A stretch of 40,196 nucleotides of DNA, taken from contig CAIWPG010000145.1 in assembly GCA_903914535.1 (NCBI GenBank), positions 1-40,196 of the forward strand, given 5' to 3'. Both the position numbers and the translations under genes were made by a program. Shown here one piece after another: positions 10,531-21,000 of this stretch; position 1 is the stretch's first letter, and each line of letters starts with the position of its first letter. The notes under the pieces were generated by a model. It did not search any database and had not been told where the DNA came from. It was given only the letters and a program-made list of their open reading frames with translations. This DNA comes from an uncultured Oxalobacteraceae bacterium. Its GTDB lineage: Bacteria; Pseudomonadota; Gammaproteobacteria; Burkholderiales; Burkholderiaceae_D.

Positions 10531-12843
10531 ATGCACAATCTACTCAACAACCTCAATCCGGAACAGCTTGCTGCTGTTACCCTCCCCGCCGAACCGGCAC
10601 TCATTCTGGCTGGCGCCGGTTCAGGTAAAACACGGGTACTGACTACCCGTATTGCCTGGCTGATTCAATCCGGCCAAATCTCTCCCGGCGGCTTAATGGC
10701 GGTAACCTTTACCAACAAAGCTGCCAAAGAGATGCAGGTACGCTTATCAGGTATGTTGCCAATCAACACACGCAGCATGTGGATAGGTACCTTCCACGGA
10801 TTATGTAACCGCCTGCTACGGTCGCATTACATGGATGCAAGTCTGCCGCAGACATTTCAGATTTTAGACAGCCAGGACCAGTTAGCCATGGTCAAACGCA
10901 TCCTGAAGGCTAACCAGATTGATGATGATAAGTTTCCGCCGCGTTCAGTGGTGTACTTTATTAACGGAGCCAAAGACCAGGGCTTACGTGCGGCACAGGT
11001 CACCACCCACGACCCGTTCAGCCGCCAGATGGCGGAGATATACAACATTTACGAGCAGCAATGCCAACGTGACGGTGTGGTCGATTTTGCTGAATTACTA
11101 TTACGCACTGTAGAATTATTTTCCCGCAACCAACCCTTACGTGAACATTATCAAGCCAGATTTAAACATATTCTGGTTGATGAGTTCCAAGATACCAATG
11201 ACTTGCAATACCGCTGGATCAAGTTAATGGCGGGATCACACGCCGCTGTTTTAGCAGTCGGTGATGACGATCAGAGTATTTATGCCTTTCGTGGTGCCAA
11301 TGTGGGCAATATGGCAGCCTTTGAACGCGAGTTTCAGGTAAAACACCACATTAAACTGGAACAAAACTACCGTTCACATGGTCACATACTGGATGCGGCT
11401 AACGCCTTAATTTCCAATAACGTTGAACGTCTCGGCAAAAATTTGCGTACCGATGCAGGGCAAGGCGAACTGATCCGCATTGTCGAAGCCTCCAGCGACA
11501 TTCAGGAAGCGCAATGGTTAGTTGAACAAGTAAAGGAACTGGCCCGACAGGGCATTCGCTCTGATGAAATCGCTTTACTCTACCGCTCCAACGCCCAATC
11601 CCGTGCGATTGAACATGCGCTGTTTTCAGCCAGTCTGCCTTACCGTGTATACGGCGGACAACGTTTTTTTGAACGGGCTGAAATCAAACACGCGATCGCC
11701 TATTTGCAACTGATGGATAACCCGCATAATGATTCTGCTTTTTTACGCGTGATGAACTTTCCGACCCGTGGCATTGGTGCAAAGGGGCAAGAAAACTTGC
11801 AAGATGCAGCACGTCAGTACGGCATTTCTCTTTATGCGGCAGTACCTTATCTCACTGGCAAGGCCGGCTCATCGCTGGCTGCGTTTGTCAAACTGATTGA
11901 AGGAGCACGCTTTGAAACTCAGCGCATGCCCCTGCCGGGATTAGTGCAACGCGTACTGGAAATGAGTACATTAATAAATCACTACCAAAATGAAAAAGAA
12001 GGCGCTGACCGCATTGAAAATCTGGAGCAACTCGTCAATGCTGCCACACTATTTCTGGCAGAAGAAGGCTTTGACCGGGATGCACCGGCCTTGCTGGGAC
12101 CGGTTGCCACAGCCAGACCAGGCGCAGCCATGCTAACTGATGGTGATGATAATGGCACGACCATCCTGGATGCCGATGCAGCGCTCCATACGCTGATGTC
12201 ACCATTATCCGCATTTTTATCCCACGCATCACTGGAAGCCGGCGACAATCAGGCACAGGCAGGACAAGATGCCATACAACTAATGACCGTACATTCCGCC
12301 AAGGGTCTGGAGTTTGATGCCGTATTCATCACCGGCCTGGAAGAAGGATTATTTCCTCATGAAAATAGCGCTAAAGAAACCGGCGGCATCGAAGAAGAGC
12401 GCCGCCTGATGTACGTTGCTATTACCCGTGCCAGACAGCGGCTGTTTATGAGTTTTGCCCAAAGCCGTATGCTGCACGGACAAATACGCTACAACACCCG
12501 TTCCCGTTTTCTCAGTGAATTACCTGAAGAAAACGTAAAATGGCTCTCTCCGCAATTAAAGCAAAACTGGGCTTCGCCACCGAAATCAGCCTGGGATACC
12601 CCCTCATCCTATCCGTCGTCAAAAACCTACCCGCCGGCACGTGCTCCCGGTGGCGCACCATCCCCGCTTGCCACCAATAAAGATGGCTGGCGTATCGGCC
12701 AGACCGTCAGACATGACAAATTCGGCGAGGGTATTATTATTAAACTGGAAGGTGACAGCAGTGGCAGCCGCGGACATATTCAGTTTTATAAAATCGGCTT
12801 AAAAATACTTGATTTAACTATAGCCAAATTAGAGAGGGATTAA
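10531..12843 (+). CDS. uvrD: UvrD/Rep-family ATP-dependent DNA helicase
   Basis: LNPEQLAAVTLPAEPALILAGAGSGKTRVLTTRIAWL (Walker A), VDEFQDTNDLQY, VGDDDQSIYAFRGA, TVHSAKGLEFDAVF, RRLMYVAITRAR. The ORF-track start at 10402 lies inside thiE; ATG 10531 preferred. Confidence 0.95.
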   Translation: MHNLLNNLNPEQLAAVTLPAEPALILAGAGSGKTRVLTTRIAWLIQSGQISPGGLMAVTFTNKAAKEMQVRLSGMLPINTRSMWIGTFHGLCNRLLRSHYMDASLPQTFQILDSQDQLAMVKRILKANQIDDDKFPPRSVVYFINGAKDQGLRAAQVTTHDPFSRQMAEIYNIYEQQCQRDGVVDFAELLLRTVELFSRNQPLREHYQARFKHILVDEFQDTNDLQYRWIKLMAGSHAAVLAVGDDDQSIYAFRGANVGNMAAFEREFQVKHHIKLEQNYRSHGHILDAANALISNNVERLGKNLRTDAGQGELIRIVEASSDIQEAQWLVEQVKELARQGIRSDEIALLYRSNAQSRAIEHALFSASLPYRVYGGQRFFERAEIKHAIAYLQLMDNPHNDSAFLRVMNFPTRGIGAKGQENLQDAARQYGISLYAAVPYLTGKAGSSLAAFVKLIEGARFETQRMPLPGLVQRVLEMSTLINHYQNEKEGADRIENLEQLVNAATLFLAEEGFDRDAPALLGPVATARPGAAMLTDGDDNGTTILDADAALHTLMSPLSAFLSHASLEAGDNQAQAGQDAIQLMTVHSAKGLEFDAVFITGLEEGLFPHENSAKETGGIEEERRLMYVAITRARQRLFMSFAQSRMLHGQIRYNTRSRFLSELPEENVKWLSPQLKQNWASPPKSAWDTPSSYPSSKTYPPARAPGGAPSPLATNKDGWRIGQTVRHDKFGEGIIIKLEGDSSGSRGHIQFYKIGLKILDLTIAKLERD

Positions 12844-12849
12844 TACACC

Positions 12850-14106
12850 ATGCCTGCCTCACCCCTGATCGAATATGCCGCAGCCTGTATTTTTGCACTT
12901 GCTGTATTGCATACGTTCTCTACCAAGTACTTCCAGCACCTGGCGCATACCGATTCACAGCATGCAGGTCTATGGCATTTACTGGGTGAGGTTGAAGTTG
13001 TTTTTGGTTTTTGGTCATTTGTACTACTCCTGTTTATTGCGATAGCCAGCAACTCCACCCAGGCCATTGCCTATCTTGAACATCAGAATTTCACCGAAGC
13101 CTTATTTGTTTTTGTCATTTTAACTATCGCAGCAACACGACCGATTTTATCTTTTGCCGGCAGCCTGGTTAACCGGATTGCAGGGATACTACCCGTCTCA
13201 ATAACAATGGGACGTTATTTTTTAAGTTTGTCCTTCATCCCGCTGCTGGGCTCATTCATTACCGAACCAGCCGCTATGACACTGGCAGCACTGATGCTGC
13301 GTGACCTGTATTTTAAACAAACAGTATCCGGTCGTTTCAAGTACGCCACACTGGCAGTGTTACTGGTTAATATCTCAATTGGCGGCGTACTGACGCCCTA
13401 TGCCGCACCTCCGGTACTGATGGTGGCTGAAAAATGGGGCTGGAATCTGCATTTTATGAGCAGTGTCTTTGGCTGGAAAGCCGCCATTGCCGTCTTTTTT
13501 AACGCCTTCGCAGTTAGTCTGCTGTTTAAAAAAGAACTTTCCTACTTACCGCAAACAAAAATCAGCGGGCCACACATGCCATTCTCACTGGTTGCCGTTC
13601 ACCTGGCTTTTTTATTTGCTACGGTCTGGTTCAATCACCACCCTGCCGTATTCATTGGTTTATTCTTATTTTTCCTGGGTTTTACCCATGCTTACCCGGA
13701 GTATCAGGATAAACTCATGCTAAAAGAAGGCCTGCTGGTCGCCTTTTTTTTAGGGGGGCTAGTCGTTATCGGTGGCCTGCAACAGTGGTGGCTGCAGCCA
13801 CTTTTATCGCAAATGCGTTCCGGTACATTATTCTTTGGCGCCGTCGGCCTGACAGCACTCACCGACAATGCCGCGCTTACCTACCTCGGATCGCTGGTAG
13901 AAGGAATCAGTGACCCGGCCAAATACGCGCTGGTGGCAGGAGCCGTGACCGGAGGTGGCTTAACCGTCATTGCCAATGCACCCAACCCGGCTGGCTTTGC
14001 CATATTAAAAGAATGTTTTGATGAACAATCAATCAGTCCTTTAAATATATTTCTGGCCGCTCTGTTACCAACGACAGTAGCCGCCTTATGTTTTTTACTG
14101 CTTTAA
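12850..14106 (+). CDS. Putative Na+/H+ antiporter (Na_H_antiport_3-like membrane protein)
   Basis: 418 aa polytopic membrane protein; SFITEPAAMTLAALMLRD, GGVLTPYAAPPVLMVA, LTALTDNAALTYLGSLVEG, GGGLTVIANAPNPAGFAIL. Confidence 0.75.
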   Translation: MPASPLIEYAAACIFALAVLHTFSTKYFQHLAHTDSQHAGLWHLLGEVEVVFGFWSFVLLLFIAIASNSTQAIAYLEHQNFTEALFVFVILTIAATRPILSFAGSLVNRIAGILPVSITMGRYFLSLSFIPLLGSFITEPAAMTLAALMLRDLYFKQTVSGRFKYATLAVLLVNISIGGVLTPYAAPPVLMVAEKWGWNLHFMSSVFGWKAAIAVFFNAFAVSLLFKKELSYLPQTKISGPHMPFSLVAVHLAFLFATVWFNHHPAVFIGLFLFFLGFTHAYPEYQDKLMLKEGLLVAFFLGGLVVIGGLQQWWLQPLLSQMRSGTLFFGAVGLTALTDNAALTYLGSLVEGISDPAKYALVAGAVTGGGLTVIANAPNPAGFAILKECFDEQSISPLNIFLAALLPTTVAALCFLLL

Positions 14107-14145
14107 ATCACACCATACCGCTGACAGCATTAAAACCAGAGCGTG

Positions 14146-14511
14146 TCAGCGAACATGACGCGCAGGCTTCAAAACAAAATGTGGTGAAAGTCCGGCAACA
14201 CCATGCTTTACACTTTTTCGCCCTCTTCCTGGTGGCACCAGCTTAAAATTTACTTTGTCTGCCGGCTGATGCACGACCATCAACTGGCGTATCTCAGAAA
14301 ATGGAATCGTAAATTCCTCATGAATTCTAAGCAACATCGCCCCGCTTACTCCCAGTAATCCATGACGTATTTTGCTTAGCAATGGCGCAGAAACATCCAG
14401 ACGCCGACATAAAGCAGCATCATTCTTCAATCCTCCCTGTTGAATTAAGGCATCAAGCAATTGATTTTGTCCGAGTTTACGCAACTCTGATGTATTTTGT
14501 ACGGGTTTCAT
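14146..14511 (-). CDS. Small helix-turn-helix (XRE/Cro-like) DNA-binding protein
   Basis: LKNDAALCRRLDVSAPLLSKIRHGLLGVSGAMLLRIHEEF looks like an HTH; RBS GGAGAAAAAATG. Confidence 0.75.
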   Translation of the reverse strand: MKPVQNTSELRKLGQNQLLDALIQQGGLKNDAALCRRLDVSAPLLSKIRHGLLGVSGAMLLRIHEEFTIPFSEIRQLMVVHQPADKVNFKLVPPGRGRKSVKHGVAGLSPHFVLKPARHVR

Positions 14512-14673
14512 TTTTTCTCCGTATATTTTAATTTCTTTAACGGTTTTATTTGCAATATAACCACTATATCGATCAGACAGACTGAAATTGTCATTATTTC
14601 TAAAAAAATATGAATAAAATCATTCACTAATTTCATTTAAATCAAAATTTTTATTAAAAATAATTTATATATT

Positions 14674-14709
14674 CGATTTATTTGACAATATTACTTAAAT
14701 CGATAAAAT
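14674..14709 (+). promoter_or_regulatory. Candidate promoter overlapped by an inverted repeat, divergent from the HTH gene
   Basis: CGATTTA (14674-14680) / TAAATCG (14696-14702) flank TTGACA (14682-14687); TAAAAT at 14704-14709, 16-nt spacer. Confidence 0.5.
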
Positions 14710-15309
14710 AAATAAATAGATTTTACATAAAATTTACAAAAAGCAATAAATTTCTGTGGTGCAATTTATAATTCGGCATTTATTTGACGGCAATATATCT
14801 GTAAGTTATATCTATCACATCAAAAAATACTGCAAAACCACTTGCATAGAAATCACCTTCACCTTATTCGTTCTACCGATTTTTTCTGTCTGGCTAAAAC
14901 CGGTCCGGATCAGCAGCTACCCGTTTGGGCACCGCTGCTCATCGGTGCATATTGTTCTGGATTGATGTCAGATTGTCTGCGGCCAATAACAGAACTCGGG
15001 GACATTTACCGATGCTGCCTTTTTCGCACTACAATCTGGAATCACACATAGTGCCGGCAGAATGCATTTTGCGTTTGCAAACGCTATTTCCGGGTACAGC
15101 TATGTCTGTATTTATTTAAAATAGCGCCGGATCGAAACATTCGTAACAGTGCATTTTATGGTTAATATGATACATATCATCGAATTTACTTATCCTGATT
15201 ACCCCAAAAGACAAAATAACAAGTTGAAATTTCGCTTTCAACAAGCATTTATTTTCTTACAAGGTGGTCTATAATTTAGCAATTCTTGCCACCAAAAAAA
15301 TGCGCATTC

Positions 15310-17910
15310 ATGATTACAGCCCCCATTCCGCGCACCGAAACAGAACGTTTGCTGACATTACTGGCCCTTGACGTACTTGATACGTCTCCCGAAGCAGAAT
15401 TTGATGCATTAGTACGAGTAGCGTCACAAGTATGTGACGTACCTATTTCACTGATCAGCTTAATCGATGCCGAACGACAATGGTTTAAAGCAAATATAGG
15501 TTTGCCCGGCGCCTCCGAAACGCATCGTGATGTGGCATTCTGTTCACACGCGATCCTGAACGACACATTGCTCGAAGTCACTGATGCGACCAAAGATATA
15601 CGCTTCTCGGATAACCCGCTGGTTACGGGTGATCCCTGCATTCGTTTTTACGCAGGTGCTCCTGTCACTATGAGTAATGGTCACCGGGTCGGAACACTAT
15701 GTATCATCGACAGACAACCCCGGCATCTGGATGACATGCAACGTGACATATTGTCTTCACTGGCGCGCGTGGCAGCAGCTACCCTTGAAGGACGCCGGGC
15801 AGAGCGACAACACAAAAAAAATATGCTCAGCTTGCAAGCCAGCCAAAATCACCTGCGATGTTTGTACGAATCCACACCTGCCATGATGCACTCCATTGAT
15901 ATGCAGGGGCGCTTGCAAACCGTAAGCGATATGTGGCTGAGTAAACTGGGTTATACCCGCGAAGATATGGTCGGTCAGTTTTTTTATAACTTTATGACCC
16001 CCGCCTCGCGTGACTACTGCCGCAACATCGTACTGCCTGATTTTCTTCGTTCCGGCCAGTGCGATAACATCAGTTACCAGATCATCAGTAAAAGCGGCAT
16101 TATTATCGACATACTGCTTTCCGGCATTACGCAATATGACGCCGACAGAACTGCCTGCCGCGGCCTGATTGTCGCTGAAGATGTCACCGAACGACTCAGC
16201 ATTGAACGCCAGCTGGCGCAACAGCATGAATTACTGAAAGTGACTCTCAATTCAATTGGTGATGCAGTCATTACCACCGATACTACAGGCAATGTCACTT
16301 GGTTAAATCCTGTCGCAGAACACATGACGGGCTGGGATTTAAACAGCGCCGTCGGTCACCCGCTGACCCAAATATTCCATATCGTCGATGAAGAAACACG
16401 AAAACCGATAGAAAATCCGGTAACAACCTGTCTGGGACGAAGTACCGCAATCTGTTTATCCAGTCATACCATCCTGATCTCACGCGAAGGGGAAGAATTT
16501 GGTATTGAAGACTCTGCGGCGCCCATACGTAATCCGCAAGGTGAAATGCTGGGTGTCGTACTGGTATTCCATGACGTTACCGAACAGCGCCGTCTGTCCG
16601 GCGAGATGAGCTATCGGGCTACTCACGATGCACTGACAGGATTAGTTAATCGTACCGAATTTGAAACACGGCTACGTAAAATACTGCACAATTCGCATAA
16701 ATCACGCTCTGAACACACTCTGCTTTATATCGATCTGGACCAATTTAAACTGGTTAACGACTCTTGCGGCCACGCAATTGGTGATCAGCTCCTGCAACAA
16801 ATTTCCAAATTATTGCATACCTCGGTACGTGATCTGGATACGCTTGCACGCCTGGGTGGCGACGAATTCGGCATTATCCTGGAGCAATGCACAGCAGAAC
16901 CGGCACAACGTATCGCACAGCAAATTTGCGACCGCATGGATGATTTCCGCTTTGTCCATGATGGCAGACGTTTTCGGATCGGAGCCAGCATTGGCTTAGT
17001 GCCTGTAGACAGTCGTTGGGCAGCTACTGAAGCAATTATGCAGGCAGCAGATACCTCATGCTATGCCGCTAAAGAAGCTGGCCGCAACCGGGTTCATACC
17101 TGGTTTGATTCTGACCTGGCCATGCGTACACGTCATAATGAAATGCAATGGACTGATCGCATCGGTCAGGCGCTGGATGAAGACAGGTTTACCCTGTATG
17201 CCCAACACATTGTCCCGCTCAATGATACCGCTGACGGAATACATGCTGAAGTCCTGCTGCGTATGATTGATACCGATGGCAGCCTGATCCCGCCGGGCGC
17301 TTTTTTACCGGCAGCAGAACGGTTTCATCTGGCTTCACGCATCGACCGCTGGGTTCTCAGACAATCTATTAACTGGATACAACGTGCGAAAGCGGCTGAT
17401 GCAATCGAAAACCTGAGTATCAATCTTTCTGGTCAGTCAATTGGTGACAGGGCATTCCATCGCTGGGCCATGGCGATTTTCACGGAAGCCGGTCCACATA
17501 TCTGCCGTAAATTGTGTATTGAAATCACTGAAACGGCAGTAGTGACCAATCTGGCGGATGCAGCGCTGTTTATTGAACAAGTGCGCGCCAGCGGCATCCG
17601 GGTAGCGCTGGATGATTTTGGCGCAGGAGCATCGTCTTTCGGTTATCTGAAATCATTACCAGTCGATTATATTAAAGTTGATGGTCAATTTATCCGCAAT
17701 ATAACAAATGATTCTCTGGATGAGGCTGCTGTACGGTGTTTTACAGACGTAGCCAAGGTAATAGGCGTCAAAACCGTCGCTGAATTTGTAGAAAACGACG
17801 TGATTCTGGAGCGATTAAAATTAATCGGAATCGATTTTGTACAGGGATACCTGATACACCGCCCGGCACCAATCAATGAACTGTTGCTGGATTTACTTAT
17901 ATATGCCTGA
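15310..17910 (+). CDS. GAF-PAS-PAS-GGDEF-EAL cyclic-di-GMP signalling protein
   Basis: GAF-like N-terminus, two PAS-like segments, VRDLDTLARLGGDEFG (I-site RxxD plus GGDEF), EAL-type region with HAEVLLRM, NLSGQS, EITET, LDDFGAG. The ORF-track start 15286 is TTG; ATG 15310 preferred. Confidence 0.92.
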   Translation: MITAPIPRTETERLLTLLALDVLDTSPEAEFDALVRVASQVCDVPISLISLIDAERQWFKANIGLPGASETHRDVAFCSHAILNDTLLEVTDATKDIRFSDNPLVTGDPCIRFYAGAPVTMSNGHRVGTLCIIDRQPRHLDDMQRDILSSLARVAAATLEGRRAERQHKKNMLSLQASQNHLRCLYESTPAMMHSIDMQGRLQTVSDMWLSKLGYTREDMVGQFFYNFMTPASRDYCRNIVLPDFLRSGQCDNISYQIISKSGIIIDILLSGITQYDADRTACRGLIVAEDVTERLSIERQLAQQHELLKVTLNSIGDAVITTDTTGNVTWLNPVAEHMTGWDLNSAVGHPLTQIFHIVDEETRKPIENPVTTCLGRSTAICLSSHTILISREGEEFGIEDSAAPIRNPQGEMLGVVLVFHDVTEQRRLSGEMSYRATHDALTGLVNRTEFETRLRKILHNSHKSRSEHTLLYIDLDQFKLVNDSCGHAIGDQLLQQISKLLHTSVRDLDTLARLGGDEFGIILEQCTAEPAQRIAQQICDRMDDFRFVHDGRRFRIGASIGLVPVDSRWAATEAIMQAADTSCYAAKEAGRNRVHTWFDSDLAMRTRHNEMQWTDRIGQALDEDRFTLYAQHIVPLNDTADGIHAEVLLRMIDTDGSLIPPGAFLPAAERFHLASRIDRWVLRQSINWIQRAKAADAIENLSINLSGQSIGDRAFHRWAMAIFTEAGPHICRKLCIEITETAVVTNLADAALFIEQVRASGIRVALDDFGAGASSFGYLKSLPVDYIKVDGQFIRNITNDSLDEAAVRCFTDVAKVIGVKTVAEFVENDVILERLKLIGIDFVQGYLIHRPAPINELLLDLLIYA

Positions 17911-17918
17911 CACACCCA

Positions 17919-17956
17919 AAAACTAAGCCTGGCAATCTGCCGCCGGACTTAGTTTT
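17919..17956 (+). terminator. Terminator-like hairpin between convergent GGDEF-EAL genes
   Basis: AAAACTAAG ... CTTAGTTTT arms, ending in TTTT. Confidence 0.6.
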
Positions 17957-18060
17957 ATCTGCGGCTGTTCCGTGTTCACCAGGTGCAGCGACTTCTCATC
18001 ACACCAGGCAAGGTACAATTTACAGTTCGTTTAAGATAACGCAACAAGCTGAACAAGGCA

Positions 18061-21000
18061 CTACTCCCCCGCCTTACTATAAACAAACTGATCAAATCCT
18101 GCCAGCGGCAATGGCCGGCCAAACAGGTAGCCCTGATAAGTGCGACACCCCTGACGTTCTAAAAAGTGACGTTGTTCTTCGGTTTCCACCCCTTCAGCAA
18201 TCACAGCCAGCCCCAGACTCTGACCCAGCGTAATAATAGTTTTAACAATGACGGCATCATCCGGATCGGTCATCACATCACGCACGAACGACTGATCAAT
18301 TTTCAACTGATCCAGCGGCAAACGCTTCAGATACGATAAGGATGAATAGCCGGTACCAAAATCATCCAGTGAAAATCCGATGCCATGTGCCTTGAGCGCA
18401 GCCATAGTGGCAATCACATTTTCCACATCGTCCAATAACAGGCTTTCGGTCAGCTCCAGCTTCAGTTTTTGCGGATTTGCTCCTGTTTTACTGATCAGAT
18501 CAAGTACCTGCTCAACAAAATCAAGCTGACGGAATTGTCGCGGACTGACATTCACTGCCAGCGTCAGATGTGCCATTTCCGGCAGGGCAGCCCAGACAAG
18601 CAACTGATTACATGCCGTTTGAAGTACCTGATAACCCAAGGGTAAAATCAGCCCTGTTTCTTCTGCCAGAGGGATAAATGAAATCGGCGGAACCAGACCG
18701 TGTTGCGGATGCTGCCAGCGCAACAGACATTCCGCCCCAATCACCCGCCCCTGATCGTCAACCTGCGGCTGGTAATGCAACAGGAACTGATTTTCTTGTA
18801 TACCTCTGCGGATATCGGTTTCCATCGTGGCACGGGCTGTCACCACAGCCTGCATGGCAGGATCAAAAAAACGCAGCGTATTGCGGCCAGCCAGCTTGGA
18901 CTGATACATCGACAAATCAGCCTGTTTCAGGATTTCATCGACCGACGTATCCTGATGTCCAAACAAAGCAATGCCAATACTGGAGGTTGAATGATGCTGC
19001 TGATCAGCCAATACATAAGTATGATCAAGCGCCGCCAGAATTTTTTCAGCAACTGTTTCAATCTGCGTGGCGGCCTCTTTCTGATTGCCGCTGAGTCCTT
19101 CCAGAATCACCACAAATTCATCACCACCCAAGCGCGCCACCGTATCGGCATCACGGACACAATCCGACAAAATCAATGCAGTTTGCTGAAGTAAAAAATC
19201 ACCATTATCGTGACCGAGCGTATCATTCAGCGTTTTAAAATTATCCAGATCAATAAACAATACTGCGCCGGAATGCTGACTACGGGCCGTTGCATGTAAA
19301 GCTTGCTGCAAACGTTCATGCAACAGACGCCGATTCGGCAACCCCGTCAGAAAATCGTAAAAAGCCAGATAACGAATCTCATCTTCCGATGTTTTCTGGT
19401 GCGTTATATCGGTAATAGTACCGACATAACCGGTAACCTGACCGGCATCATCGCGGGTCGCCACCGATTGGCCATAAACCCACACTATCCTTCCTGACGG
19501 CTGCTTAAAACGGTATTCCAGACTAAACGGACGCTGATCATGTATCGCCGCATTCCATTCCGCATTCACATTCTTCCGGTCTTCTTCAAGAATACTCTGC
19601 ATCCAGCCTTCACCTGCGGATTGCTCCTGAGTCAGACCGGATATATCGCACCAGCGCTGATTCACAAAGATACACTGCTGATTGGTATCAATACGAAATA
19701 TCCCGACCGGATTGATCCGTGCCAGTGTCTGGAAAAAATTTTCACTGGTACGCAATCGCTCCTCAGTGTCATGATGCGCCGTGATATCACGCGCAATACC
19801 AAGCACACCAACCAGCGCCCCCCTGGCATCGTACACCGGACTTTTAATCGTCTCGAATAAGCCAAGGTAATTATCTTCAGCAAATGTCATCCATTGCTCA
19901 TGGCTGCAAGGAATCCCGGCAGCGATACATTTTTTATCGTAAGTACGATAAAAGTCAGCCAATTCGACACGTACAAAATCGTAATCAGTTTTACCGATAA
20001 TGTCGGCTTCCTTATGACCATAAAACTGTTCAAACCTCGCATTACAGGACAAATAAACTCCATTACTATCCTTCAGCCAGATCAGATCCGGTATGGTGGT
20101 GAGCAAAGTGCGCAAGTGCGTTCGCTCAGCATACAATTGTCTGGTGCGTTGCTTAACCAGCCGCCGCAAAATGATTCCCCACAATGCCAGTATCCCACCC
20201 AGCAATAACGCAAGCAATGCGCCATAAGCCAGATAGCGATAATAGGGCGATGGTGCCAGCGGGGTTCCCATCCATTTATCGAGCAATGCCTTGTTTTCCG
20301 GAGGAGTGATGGCTGCGAACCCACTTTTCAGCAAGACGATGGTACGGGCATCGCCCTTATGTACGGCACGATGAAATTCACCCGTCTGCAATTTAAACGC
20401 TTTGTTAAATTTTGCTTCAACACCTTCACGGTACAAAAAATAATTAGCCGGAGGCTCATCCAGACAAAATACTTTAACTTCACCGGAAATAGCCGCTTTA
20501 ATCAGTGATTCATAATTAGAATAGCTTTTCAGGGTAGTAATTCCGGCATCACGCAGTTGCGCGATGCTGGCATCACCGGCTTTAACCCCCACTAAAAAAC
20601 CCTGCATTGTTCCAATATCGACGATCCCGCCTATACCGGCATGCGTATAAATAGAGACAGGAATTTCTGCATAGGGCATCATGAAATCCAGCGTGAGCAG
20701 ACGTGCCGGAGTCTGAAAAATAGTATCGATGACATCAGCCTGACCACTGGCCATCAGTGCCTGCGCTTTGACCCAGTCAGTCGCCAGCAACTCAACATGT
20801 ACACCGGTTTTACGTTCCCACAACTGCCACAGGTCGACCAGATAGCCATTTAACGCACCTTTTTCATCCCGAAAAATATATGGGGGATAATTATCATCCA
20901 TCGTCACCCGCAACGTTTCCGGCTTTTTATCAAACTGTTCTGCTGGCTGAGTCGGGTGTGCAGAAAAACACAGCGACGAAAAAAAACATAACAAGAAAAA

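Noticed and set aside
11982-12248. Antisense ORFs (88 and 73 aa) in the helicase gene
   Set aside because: Ser/Ala-rich or low-quality shadow ORFs, no RBS or family match.
18678-19094. 138-aa ORF antisense to the GGDEF-EAL gene
   Set aside because: Pro/Gln/Trp-rich shadow ORF of a conserved GGDEF-EAL region.
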